Source: Nitzschia sp. pyKryTriq1
Taxonomy: Eukaryota; Bacillariophyta; Bacillariophyceae; Bacillariales; Bacillariaceae
Direction: 5' to 3'
DNA length: 64,000 nt
NCBI GenBank assembly: GCA_956465555.1
Contig: OY101117.1
Coordinates: 744,001 to 808,000 of the forward strand
In this document: positions 12,210-22,121 of the stretch, in pieces
Layout of the letters: every line of letters begins with the position of its first letter
Position numbering within the stretch: the stretch's first letter is position 1
Program-made: the position numbers and the translations under genes
Notes under the pieces: model-generated
Seen by the model: only the letters and a program-made list of their open reading frames with translations
Told to the model about the DNA's origin: nothing
Database searches by the model: none

Positions 12210-13550
12210 CTAGCGTTGAATGAACGATAACACAGCATTACAATAGCCTTCCGGATCTTCGTGGGCCAAGCTGACACGTCCCCCAATCGAAATTTCGTTG
12301 CCACCATGCCCATTTTCTTCCACGAGATCACGAAACGTTTTCTGTGGTTCGATCGATGATGATTCATCATTATTTGTAGCCTTGCGTTTCGACTTTTGCC
12401 AGAACCAGCTCCGTGCTTTGTTTCTTCGTACATCGCGTCCCTTGATGACATCGATTCGTATATTCTTTTTGTTTTTCAGCGCATCTAAACTTCTCTGGCA
12501 TCCATCTTGAAGGGTTCCTGCCAAAAATGCAAACGTCGAATAACGACTCATGCCTCCCCGAGCAATTGCAGTCTGGTAGCAATTCGACCTCCAGGTCTCT
12601 CCCAAATTATCTGGATTGGCCACAAGATTCTTCTCGCTGAACGTTTGAATGAATTTTCCTTTGTTTCTACAAGCGTACCACCAAAAGAGTCGACCAACCA
12701 CGCCGCACAATCTTGCATAGGCTTTCGCAACCTTGGAGCTATCCGAAGCATTGAGAAAGAAGGGGAGACTCGGAGCCGAGGATATTATCACATTGGAAAC
12801 CGGCTTACTCAATGGAGAGGTTGGATCCAAGGACTTCTCTGCGACCTGAAGTGCTATTGGTGAACAACCACCATTGGCAACAATACACCATCGATCAACA
12901 GATTGTTCAGCTTGAGCGACTTCGATTTTGGCCATAAGGTCGATCAATTGATCAGTCCAGTCCGAAATGTTGAGCATTGGCAAATGTTTTGGAATTGATG
13001 ATGATGATTCGTCTGAAGTCGATATCGCCGGATCACAGGCACTGCCACTTCCGAGCAGATCCGGTGATAAGATCAAAAGTCGATCGGAACGCTCTGCATC
13101 CTTATTGGAACGAAATGCATTCAGAAGCCTCTCATAAAACCAACGTGAAATACCGACACCGATGGGATGCACTAGCACGATCCCAATGGTACTTGATTGT
13201 GCCGGATTTGACTCCAGGGTCGGCTCTAGAAGTAGCTTGTCGTATTTGTAGGCATAATTTAGCTTTGTCGACGACTCAAATTCATCCGAGGCCTTTCGGA
13301 GCAAACGACGACGGAGGGACCACCGACTCCCTGGCTGCTTACCGAGTTTCTTTGCGATCACACAGGTTGATTGCTCTGTCACAGCATTTACCGGGAGCTG
13401 GATGTCCGGTAACTCATCTTCTGATTGCGCGGCTACCAGGCGGCTTGATCTGACCGAATATGTTCGATGGGGAAGAATGTAACCATTTACCACGAGGAGA
13501 CTCGCGAATATGATAGCCAGGCCTGACGAAAACGCTACAAATTTGCACAT
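12210..13550 (-). CDS. Alpha/beta-hydrolase-like protein, probably plastidial, without nucleophile Ser
   Basis: 446 residues from the ATG at 13550; the open frame runs upstream to 13775 but only this Met starts a signal peptide (VAFSSGLAIIFASLLVVNG-YILP). The cleavage residue Tyr and the basic Ser/Arg stretch after it suit a diatom plastid presequence. The fold is indicated by VLVHPIGVGISRWFYERLL (oxyanion region), LSPDLLGSGSACDP, and a C-terminal VSLAHEDPEGY that would place the His. At the nucleophile elbow, where GxSxG is expected, the sequence reads CIVANGGCSPIAL, so the usual Ser is absent. Related cyanobacterial and plastid proteins also carry a Ser-less elbow, as far as I recall. It may be a non-catalytic or altered hydrolase. 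It diverges from the lumen-protein gene at 13976. Confidence 0.72.
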   Translation of the reverse strand: MCKFVAFSSGLAIIFASLLVVNGYILPHRTYSVRSSRLVAAQSEDELPDIQLPVNAVTEQSTCVIAKKLGKQPGSRWSLRRRLLRKASDEFESSTKLNYAYKYDKLLLEPTLESNPAQSSTIGIVLVHPIGVGISRWFYERLLNAFRSNKDAERSDRLLILSPDLLGSGSACDPAISTSDESSSSIPKHLPMLNISDWTDQLIDLMAKIEVAQAEQSVDRWCIVANGGCSPIALQVAEKSLDPTSPLSKPVSNVIISSAPSLPFFLNASDSSKVAKAYARLCGVVGRLFWWYACRNKGKFIQTFSEKNLVANPDNLGETWRSNCYQTAIARGGMSRYSTFAFLAGTLQDGCQRSLDALKNKKNIRIDVIKGRDVRRNKARSWFWQKSKRKATNNDESSSIEPQKTFRDLVEENGHGGNEISIGGRVSLAHEDPEGYCNAVLSFIQR

Positions 13551-13975
13551 TGTGAGCGCTGAGATCCTGGGATGTTGTTGCCTTTGCAGTACTTTTGGTT
13601 GGGTTTGTGCTTGGAATGTACCGGTATGTACAAGTACCGGTATGTACCAGGTACAGTATCTTCTTGAAGACCAAGCGCTTCCGATCGCGGTGACAGCAAT
13701 CGTTTGTACTGGAGAACATAAAAAAGATAAAAGATCGTTTGGATACTTCCATGATTCGCTCGACTCAATCATCAAGTGACGTCAGAAGAGATCTTTGCCG
13801 CGCCGCGCCTTTCTGCCTTCTTTTTTGAAACACATCATTTTCGCCACATTCCACCATGGCAAATGCAAGAGTATATGTAATAGTCTATAGCAAGGGCAAA
13901 ACCAAATAGAGTTATTTTGATCACTATCCCAAAACTTTGAAGGAATCGCCTGCGGTACAATAGATCCACAAAAAA
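13551..13975. promoter_or_regulatory. Divergent promoter region between two plastid-protein genes
   Basis: 425 bp shared upstream DNA. It contains nested GTACCGGTA/TACCAGGTAC palindromic words at 13618-13655 and a full CRE palindrome TGACGTCA at 13777-13784. Joint control of the flanking plastid genes is an inference. Confidence 0.5.
13777..13784. promoter_or_regulatory. CRE-type palindrome TGACGTCA
   Basis: Perfect bZIP/CRE site in the divergent promoter. It lies about 190 bp upstream of the lumen-protein ATG and about 230 bp upstream of the hydrolase-like ATG. CRE elements mediate CO2/light responses of some diatom plastid genes. The same extended word GTGACGTCAGAAG recurs at 54385-54397. 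Confidence 0.45.
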
Positions 13976-15043
13976 ATGAAAATCGACAGGCCAAGCGTGA
14001 TGGTACTCGTCGTTGCTCCCATGATCGTTCGAATATGTTGCGTCTCGGCGCTGCTGGCAACACAAAGACGCCATGCTGGTGTGGCAACGGCGACGACGAC
14101 AACGACGTCTCAAAGCCGACTGAGCAGCCTCAACGCTCATTCTCGCCGTGAAGTCTTGTTGGGGAGTATTGCAGCAAGCCAGTTGCTGGTGCAAACGGCA
14201 TCTGCGATGGAACAGAACCCAGCTGTTTCCCAGCTATTCTCGTCTCAGGCTCCATCCACCACCCTTGAAAGTGGATTGCTGGAGAGCCGAGTCAGAAGCA
14301 ATGTGCTATTACCTCCTACATATGGAATGGAAGGTCCTGATATTTTCTATCCAGAGTAAGTAATGCGATCTGCAGTGGTTACACCATTCTTACGACCTAC
14401 TCTCATAGTGTGCTCCCCCTGAAATGGAAGATGGTTCTCTGGCACATGGAAAGTCGCCTCGGAAACAAAAGAGATCCAAGCGCCGTGTGGTATTGCCTTG
14501 TTCGGTGGAAATGTTACTTTCATCAATGCTCAAAACGATCTTGGGAATATCTTGCGATATGAAAGCAGATTTCTTGTCGACGGCAAGGGAAGAGTCATTG
14601 CAGACCGAGAATTCAACGTGAAGTCGATCGCGAAAGTTGCTTTGGGCGAGAATAGTGTTGTGGATGTTTCGGCTGCAACCCCAAACAAGTTCTCCTGTCT
14701 TTTATCTCCGGCGGGCTCACCCTCGATGTTGACTGTTGATTTGATCGTCCTAAACAGGCGGCAAGAACCCGTATCTACATATCAATTCGATTGCAGCGAG
14801 GTGGTTCGAGAGATTGCCTCGCCTGTCGATCGACCCAAGCAGACGCCAGCCATATTGAAGGAGATAGAAACGACTTCGCTGTATAGTTACTTTCCGGACA
14901 CCGACCAAGTGCGCTGTCGACAGCGTTCTGCGGCATTTCTACTTCCGTCCAACGAAAACCCCGTGGCTATGAAAATGTGGCAAGCCAGTGGAGGGCGAGC
15001 CATCGATGTGAGATTCTACGATGTCACGTACACTCGTATTTGA
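13976..15043 (+). CDS. Thylakoid-lumen protein, DUF6816-like
   Basis: Two exons, 13976-14355 and 14431-15043, give 330 residues. The intron donor is GTAAGT. The frame needed downstream (EWFSGTWKVASETKEIQAPCG) contains TGA at 14420-14422, which rules out the nearer TAG acceptor at 14408. The only workable acceptor is AAG at 14430, giving a 75-bp intron of the usual local size. The N-terminus is tripartite: signal peptide, transit region, then a twin-Arg segment SRREVLLGSIAASQLLV ending TASA-M, as in Tat-imported lumen proteins. The mature part (GPDIFYPEWFSGTW, LRYESRFLVDGKGRV) resembles the cyanobacterial/plastid DUF6816 family. Function unknown; a photosynthetic-membrane role is inferred from location. 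Confidence 0.75.
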
Positions 15044-15167
15044 GGATCCCTCAGCAATTCATAATGTTCCAAGCTGCTGTTAAGCTCTCTATCGGTTATC
15101 AAAGGAATGTCAGTATTCTACAAGTGGTGTGCAGAATTGATGGACCGATACCAGATATTGTTACTAC

Positions 15168-16922
15168 TTAGAACACAAGTGCAAGAGCTACAAGACCAAA
15201 CAAACTCATTCCTCCAAGCGACGCAGAGCCACTGGTGTCATTCTCGCATGTATCCTTTGAGACACCGAAGGTGCGCCCAAAATCTTCTACGCCTTCGAGC
15301 GTTGTCTTCTGGTAGGTAGTATCACAAGGAGGAAAACCAAGGTCATACCCGCAGAACCATGGAAGTTCCATGTTCCATTCTTTGACCTCGATCTTCATGC
15401 GGGGGTAATAGTACATGAATGCCATACACATTTCGTCGGCACTTCCAATACCAAAGACTCGCCCCTTTCCGTTGAAGAAACATGTGGTTTTGAATCCGTC
15501 ACCTGGTTGGATGTCATAGGGGTCCTGTTGGATAGCGGCGTTTCCATTTTGATCGAATTCCCAGTAATCAATAGTGGCTTCCCTAACAACTTCGCCGTCT
15601 CGAATCTGTTCGTTTACCATCCGAGCACCAGTCGCATGCATATGCAAATATTCTCGAAGAACCGTGACAGGTTGGCCTACAAGCGAAGAGCACGTTCCGG
15701 GGCATTCGAAGGAATGTTGAGACTGACCGTCGCCGACAGGTTGCGAGAACAAATTGACGTTTGGATCTCCAACAGTGAGGATGCCGACCTGCTCGTCCCG
15801 AGGCTGGCTTGTCCAGAAGACGCGAACACCGCTGTTGTCAATAATTCCTGGTGTCTTCAGGGCGTTGTTGTAGTGTACTTCGATCTCGAAAGCTTGGAAA
15901 CCATTCTCTCCAAAAAGAGGGGCTCCAAGATTTTCAGGCAGACTTACAGGACCCTCGCCTGGAGCCCAGACATACACGAGCTCGTCGAAACCTTCGTCGC
16001 CGCATTCTCCTTGTTGACTTCCATAAATGATGTAGTGATGCACGTATGCTTCGTTCCCTTCTTGGATCCGAGGTTCGAAGCCGATGAGATTCAAGATATC
16101 GGTTGTATTGAGAACACCCTGTTCAATCAGATCATCTCGGGAGACGCAAGCGTAGGCATATTCAGTCTCTTCGGTGGAAATTTCATGATTGATCGAAGCA
16201 ACAGAAAAAAAGCCATCAGCTTGTTCATCCATTGCCTTATCAAAAGAAGCCCTATCGTCGCCGCTTCCAAAGAAGCGAATCGCTCCACGAGCGCGATTCA
16301 AGCCGTGATAGCCCACCTCTGGGCTGTCGCCCCAAGCCGCAATGACTCTATGAGGAGAGACTAGTGTCGAAGCATCATTGAAGATCTTCTTGTCTTGAGT
16401 ATCGTCTGTATCGAGAAGTCGCTTCAATTCAATCATGATAAAGCCTCCCTCCTCGTCGACGCTGGATGAAAGCAATTCCCAGTCGGAGGAGCAATCATCA
16501 GGCTGGGGGAAACGCATGTCGTTGGTGTAGGCGTCCACGATTTCATTGGGCTTGGCTGCTTCAAAGAGAGCCATATCAGCACCAAGCATACCACCGGCTT
16601 CAGCGATCCCAAAGCCAACCCAACCGGAAGCGCGAGCAGCGACGGCTAGATAAACATACTCTCCATCTACCTTCCAGTGAATCGCAGCTCCGTTTTCAGG
16701 CTGGGTGGGATCTGATCCTTGGAGATATACCATGGCTGTATACTTGGATCCGATATCGTTGTCATCGTACCAGCTGAGGTAGGGATCCGCGTTTACGCCT
16801 TCGAAGTGTGTGCAAGCGTCTGAAACGTCTGTAGCACGACTGATCTGGACACCACAATCCAGGAGCGCTTCAGTGTGCCTGAAACAGAAAGCAAGTGGAA
16901 GGGCACCAAGAGCGAATTTCAT
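15168..16922 (-). CDS. DOMON / copper type II ascorbate-dependent monooxygenase-like protein
   Basis: 584 residues without introns. The order is a signal peptide (LGALPLAFCFRHTEA), a DOMON domain (about 50-210, with WVGFGIAEAGGMLGADM), then DBH/PHM-like copper domains. Candidate ligands in order are the HHY pair near residue 295, HYNN near 351, LHMHATGARM near 425, and Met in DEMCMAFMYYYP near 500. The first pair reads HHY rather than the common HHM. The C-terminus is a short hydrophobic tail (LGGMSLFGLVALALVF) after a Ser/Gly stretch, which fits a GPI-anchor signal. The family hydroxylates small phenolic or amine substrates or peptides in the secretory pathway; the substrate here is unknown. 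The extreme 3' end lies about 125 bp from the converging lumen-protein gene. Confidence 0.88.
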   Translation of the reverse strand: MKFALGALPLAFCFRHTEALLDCGVQISRATDVSDACTHFEGVNADPYLSWYDDNDIGSKYTAMVYLQGSDPTQPENGAAIHWKVDGEYVYLAVAARASGWVGFGIAEAGGMLGADMALFEAAKPNEIVDAYTNDMRFPQPDDCSSDWELLSSSVDEEGGFIMIELKRLLDTDDTQDKKIFNDASTLVSPHRVIAAWGDSPEVGYHGLNRARGAIRFFGSGDDRASFDKAMDEQADGFFSVASINHEISTEETEYAYACVSRDDLIEQGVLNTTDILNLIGFEPRIQEGNEAYVHHYIIYGSQQGECGDEGFDELVYVWAPGEGPVSLPENLGAPLFGENGFQAFEIEVHYNNALKTPGIIDNSGVRVFWTSQPRDEQVGILTVGDPNVNLFSQPVGDGQSQHSFECPGTCSSLVGQPVTVLREYLHMHATGARMVNEQIRDGEVVREATIDYWEFDQNGNAAIQQDPYDIQPGDGFKTTCFFNGKGRVFGIGSADEMCMAFMYYYPRMKIEVKEWNMELPWFCGYDLGFPPCDTTYQKTTLEGVEDFGRTFGVSKDTCENDTSGSASLGGMSLFGLVALALVF

Positions 16923-18758
16923 GATTTCGGTGATGGATTACAGCTGTGAAATTGTGAGGAGAGAGGCGAAGAAGATAATATAAACGAATGGTTGTTTGTT
17001 GTCTTCCGCACTCCAAGACTGCGAGGATGTTCCAGAGAAAACCAATTCTGGTGAAGCCACGATTTGAATGACGATGATGATTCTTCGCTCAATCTCTGAT
17101 AGTAGAGTTTCACTACGCAACAAAGATATTTCCAAGTACATGTAGGATCGTAATTGGGAGTAGTCGCATTTTGGCATCTGTGGTTCGTGGCATGTAGTTC
17201 TGACGGAATCAAGGAACAAGCAGGAATGTCCCCATAATAATTCATCACGACTCGAATCATTTGACTCGAAAGCTCTGTCTCGCCACAGAAAGGGCTCAGG
17301 CGCCTACTTTTGAAACAGAAAGGCAAACCCCACGCAAGATATAGAGGTACATATCATACAAGTACCGGTACCTGGTACTTGTACTGGGCCGTGGGCTGTT
17401 GAAATCCGTAAGTTCTCAGCGGTGGTGAGCGGCTTAGGGATTCGGGATAGTGATTGACTATTTCATGGATCGATACCCAATTCTTGTCGACATATTAGTC
17501 CTGGGGTGGACCTAATGTCTGTCCGTCTATCAATACCACCCACCAATACAACACGTCGTCTGTCCAACGCCCCGTCTGATGCTGCTAATTGAGACAATAC
17601 TGCGTTACCACTAACATGATAGAAAAATTATAAATTATTTTACTGGTGGTGTTTTTGTCTATTCTCAAACCTTGGTAAATAGAGAGGAGAACCCAGGTGA
17701 GATTGTCCCAGATTGTGCGCAGGACGATCAAAATCGCTCGAGGGAAGACGCAAAAAAGTGAGGAAGACTTGTGTGCCTTGGCAGTGACGGTGGACAGTAC
17801 CTTGTTGCAAACATCCACACAGAGAGGCAATAAATATGAAAGATTGAGGTCCTCTAACTTGGGCGTATGGATCTCATACTTAGCATTCCCGATGTTCCAC
17901 TTAATGGAACTGGAAGAGTTGCTTGGCGACTTCTTCTTCCACTCAATAACAGTAGCGTTTGGGTTGCTCATGGTGAGTGCAATAGCTTCTAAAGAAGAAG
18001 AGTCAGTTATTCAGGTGCTTGGTTTGTGGCCTGAACTTGTGATGTCTTGCGATCTCGATGGCGCCACTGCTGTTGTCTTCATGTACCTTGCAATGCACTT
18101 AGGCATTCGATGTGTTTACTTCAGCCGTGTGTTCCTTCTTCATTTCGCGTAGTATGTTCATGATCGGAATAGCTTCGCAAAGTGCATATGCTAGTCTCGT
18201 AATTTCGCTCTTGGTCGATGAGAGTGCGATTTCTTGCTGTAGTTGGGACTTGTACGGGATTGGCATTCCTGCGTAGCATATGTAGTATCCATGGCGTGAT
18301 CGCGCAGTTGAACGGTCCTTACCCGCAAGTTCGGGGTCCCAGTTTCCTGCGAAGTCTGCATCAACGTACTACTAGCTACCGGTACATACTTCTGAATCGA
18401 TATCGCATCTTCAGGTGCCGCCAGACGTGAACTAATAACTCCGAGTGTCGTCGGCCGGCGCGCGTGCCTATACCCGACCCACGACTTGAAAATGAGGCGG
18501 GGCATATTTATTTTTGAGGCACAAAATGCATGGATGCAAGGACCGAGAGGAGGACCCGCCACAATACCGGTAACCCGCACTCGGAAGATGAAAGAAGTCA
18601 GTCGACAAGTAATACTCGTACTCTGTACAAGTACCGATACCTTACGGAAGTGGTGAGGCGTTCCAACTTTTCCAACTTTATTCGGCGTGACAAGCAAATC
18701 TTCTTCCTTTCCCCTCGATGATCCGAAAGATAAGGACATTCTTTTTCAAGTAAGATAG
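16923..18758. other. Long intergenic region with possible retroelement scrap
   Basis: 1.8 kb without a convincing gene. It contains GTACCGGTACCTGGTACTTGTAC words at 17360-17385 and GTACAAGTACCGATAC at 18626-18641. A minus-strand stretch at 17585-17990 has weak gag-like character (listed separately). ORFs seen here on both strands lack consistent protein-like features. Confidence 0.45.
17585..17990 (-). pseudogene. Possible decayed retroelement gag-like fragment
   Basis: A minus-strand reading (about 130 codons ending at 17585) contains MSNPNATVIEWKKKSPS, YEIHTPKLEDL, LCVDVCNKV and FPRAILIVLRTIWDNLTW. The pattern of a DVCN motif followed by a basic-hydrophobic helix is reminiscent of gag-like ORFs of diatom LTR elements, but I could not align it securely. 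No downstream pol domain is present. It could equally be a chance ORF. Confidence 0.22.
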
Positions 18759-21584
18759 GTGCGCAAACGAAACGATTTTGCAATATCACCAAGCGCCAGT
18801 CGAAAGATGGGCCGTCGGAAAGAAGAAAGGCGTACTAATAACGAATCGAAGAATTCTCCCAAGAAGACACTATCAGCGGGAAGATCTGAAAGTTCTACGA
18901 GCTTATCACAAAGGGAGGACCGCATGCAAGTGCTGGATCTAGTTGACATTGCTGCTACTAGAGGCCCATCCGACGGTGCATCAGATTCAAATAATTTGTC
19001 AACAGGCGGTCGACCGAGACTGGCTCAGGAAGAATCATCCTGTTCATCTGGTGCTGCTCAACCCAAACAGCCACCACGAAGAAGGCATTATGACCACGGT
19101 GAAGGCAGAGGAAAAACGAAGGTACAGGATTCACTGTCTTGTTCCCAGTCGGTGATGACTACAGAAAGTGAAAGGGAGGGAATGAGCACTTTGGATTTGG
19201 TGATTGGGAAACGCTATGCATCTTTAACCTCTCCCGAAAGTGACAGGGGGCAACTACAGACGCCAACTTTAAAACGAGGTGATGCTTCAAATCCAGTTAT
19301 GTTGGAAGCTGGCACAGGTGTTCTTGTGGATCATTTGGTGTCAGGCAATAAGCTCGATTTGTGGGATCGGTGGCGTCGTACAGCAGGAGGCCCTAGTGGA
19401 ACCAATAACAACTTCGGATCGAGTTCCGAGAAACGTACCGAACGACGAGAGGTGTACTTTGAACGAAGTGATGGTTCAATGTCAACGATTATGCCGGACC
19501 CTCCATCTTTACACCAAAGGGGTCACTACGCTGCTCCGGGGGCATTTCGCATGAGTTCAGGCGGTACCAACGACGACGTCGAATCATTAATTGACTCCGT
19601 CACAAGCTACCCGACTGTTGGAAGACGAAACGCGAGCGGATCACCAGCCATCGTTGAGGCTAGTCTAGTCTACGATGATCAAGTCCCAAGTGATGATTAC
19701 CCTCCTATTCCTGCGTCAGCGTTCACAGTCAGCATGGGGGGGAACACGTTGATTACCACAGATACTACGACTACAACAAAGGCGAGTCCGATTGTCGAGG
19801 CTATACCTCTGGATGAAATCCAAACCGTGAAAGCATTCTTCAGCACTCGGAAAGTTAAATGCTTCCTCCTTGCCCTTACTGTGGTGTTCGTTATCCTGGC
19901 GCTTGGAACGGCATATGGTGTCAATGGGTTTCAGCAAAGCAGATTATCCAAAGATTCCAGTGCTTCCTATTATGACGATCCCCCCACCAATCCCCCTACC
20001 ACAGAAGGTGACTTGGAATTGGAGTACTTTTTGAAAGTTGCGATACCAGATTACACGCGATCGGCATTACGCTTGCAGAATTCGCCACAAAGTAAAGCCC
20101 TCTCATGGCTTGGAAACAATACATTCCTTGGAAGCTACGACCTTTCTCGTCGCATGCAGCGCTTTTCTCTCGCGACGTTCTATTTTTCGACAGGTGGCGA
20201 CCGTAGATGGGACAACAATTCTGGCTGGCTCTCAGATGATCACGAGTGTACCTGGTTCTTTTCAACAGACCAGATAGAGGGCAATTTCGAACCATGTGAC
20301 AACAACACGTTGACCAGATTCTCATTGGTAGAAAACAATATGCGAGGGACATTTCCACTTGAAATATCGTTCTTGAGTTCTCTCGAAGTTTTGGAGATGC
20401 CAAGAAATGTCCTTACTGGATTCTTACCAACTACGCTCGGACAAATGAGCATTCTCCGTTCCGTGCATCTTTTTGACAACTATTTGAGTGGCACCGTGCC
20501 GAGTGAAATTGGGGATGCCTCGAGTTTGGAAGTTTTTGATGTTGGTGAGTGCTCCTCGCATCATGGTCAGCCGACTTGTAGAAGCCCACAGGTCGTTCCT
20601 TCCGAAACTCACCAGTTTACTCCGCGGTGAACCAACAGAGTACAATTTGATGGCTCAACTTCTGCCCGAAACACTAGGGCGACTTTCCAATCTGAAGGAG
20701 CTACTGCTTGATCGTAATTTATTGCGAGGAAATATTCCGATTGAATTCGCTCGTCTTTCCAACCTCGGTACGAGCGATCACAAAATTTAGCTTGCACTCT
20801 TACATATATGGGGGGACGAATGCACTCAACTCTGTCTTTCGTTACTCTTTCTTCAGAGACATTTTATCTGTTTTCGAACTCGTTCAGTGGTACAATCCCA
20901 ACGGAGGTAGGATATCTATCAAATCTGCGGAGTATAAGATGGGAAGTCAACAGGCTTTCCGGGAACATTCCTACCGAGATTGGCCTCCTGGAAAACGTAG
21001 TTGATCTCAGTATCGGAAACAACACTCTACGTGGCTCTATCCCTTCCGAAATTGGAGCTCTATCACAACTTTCTTACTGTGATCTATTTTGGAACTTTCT
21101 ATCGGGAACTATTCCAACTGAAATTGGTCGCTTGACAAACGTCGAACGAATGTATTTCGAGCGGAATCGATTGGAGGGTCCTATTCCATCCGAGCTGGGA
21201 AACATGAAGAGATTAAGCCGGCTTTGGCTTTACTCCAATGCATTGACGGGCACGTTGCCCAGCGACTTTGGGCGACTGAGCAATAGCATCACCAACTTGG
21301 ACGTGTCATTCAACGATATATCGGGAAGCCTTCCGACAGAGATTGCAAGATTGACGAACATCGAATCGCTTTCCTTGGAATTCAATTCCTTCACGGGTCG
21401 TATTCCTTCTGAGCTTGGGCGTCTCACTAAACTCTCTCTGCTGGCACTTCATGAGAACTTTTTCACTGGGACTATTCCTTACGAGATTTGTCTGCTCAAG
21501 GCATTCGGGAGCCTTGACAATATCGTCGTCGACTGTTCGATGGTCACATGCGATTGTTGTGTTTGTAGCTCCGATTTGGAATAA
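18759..21584 (+). CDS. Leucine-rich-repeat transmembrane protein, diatom LRR type
   Basis: Three exons: 18759-20544, 20639-20767 and 20857-21584 (introns 94 and 89 bp, both phase 1), giving 880 residues. The joints restore LRR periodicity (FDVEYNLMAQLLPETLGRL and SNLETFYLFSNSFSGTIP). The first ~365 residues are hydrophilic and Ser/Arg-rich with no signal peptide. A single TM helix follows at about 366-388 (CFLLALTVVFVILALGTAYGV), then a Pro-rich spacer, a WDNNSGWLSDDHECTW cap-like segment, and about 12 plant-type LRRs (consensus LxxNxLxGxIPxEIGxL). The end is a Cys cluster, VDCSMVTCDCCVC, typical of diatom LRR proteins. The topology implies a cytosolic N-terminus and an outside or lumenal LRR domain. 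There is no kinase domain. A recognition or adhesion role is inferred. Confidence 0.88.
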
Positions 21585-22121
21585 GCCAAGAGGATGAAAA
21601 CTAGAAAATATGTTGCTCTCAATGGGGAACCTTATCGTCACGAATAGCCAATAGTCTACTACGAGTACTTCGTACTGTAGTCTACAGGTACTCTCTCTCT
21701 CTAGCTCTCTACTCTACTAGTAGCTAGAGCTCTACTCTACTACGTCTACAACTATCGTTCCGGCGTGAGCGAGACCACTCGCCTCACGACTGTCAAGGTA
21801 ATTGTTAATTTAGACAGTGCACTTTTACGCTACTTTCGCTTAGCTTACTACTGTAGCTAGTAGAGTAGAGATGAGAGGGCTAGCAGGCAGGCAGCAGCAG
21901 GCAGAGAGAGAGGACTACTACTTCGAATAAGAAACTGGAAGTTCATTCACGATTTTCCAGTCGTGGATCCTTTAAGCGATTTCAAGGTTCGGCATTTTGA
22001 TGAGATGGCGCATGACCATGATCCATGCTATGGTCGTCACTTTTGACACACCATTGCCCGCAGCGGAGCTTCATATCTCCAGGAATAAGTTCAGTACTCT
22101 GTGCAGGTAGAGTAGTATAGT
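21585..22121. repeat. Intergenic microsatellite-rich segment
   Basis: Dense CTCTACTAG/GTAGAG words at 21655-21745 and 21850-21875, then GGCAGGCAGGCAGCAGCAGGCAGAGAGAGAG at about 21885-21912. This segment also serves as the proteasome gene's 5' region. No gene was seen. Confidence 0.6.

Noticed and set aside
14356-14408. 52-bp intron ending in TAG in the lumen-protein gene
   Set aside because: It puts the downstream conserved frame out of register and the needed frame has TGA at 14420; also shorter than any other intron in the window.
17697-18152. 151-codon plus-strand ORF
   Set aside because: It overlaps the weak gag-like reading on the other strand and has no signal, domain or family resemblance.
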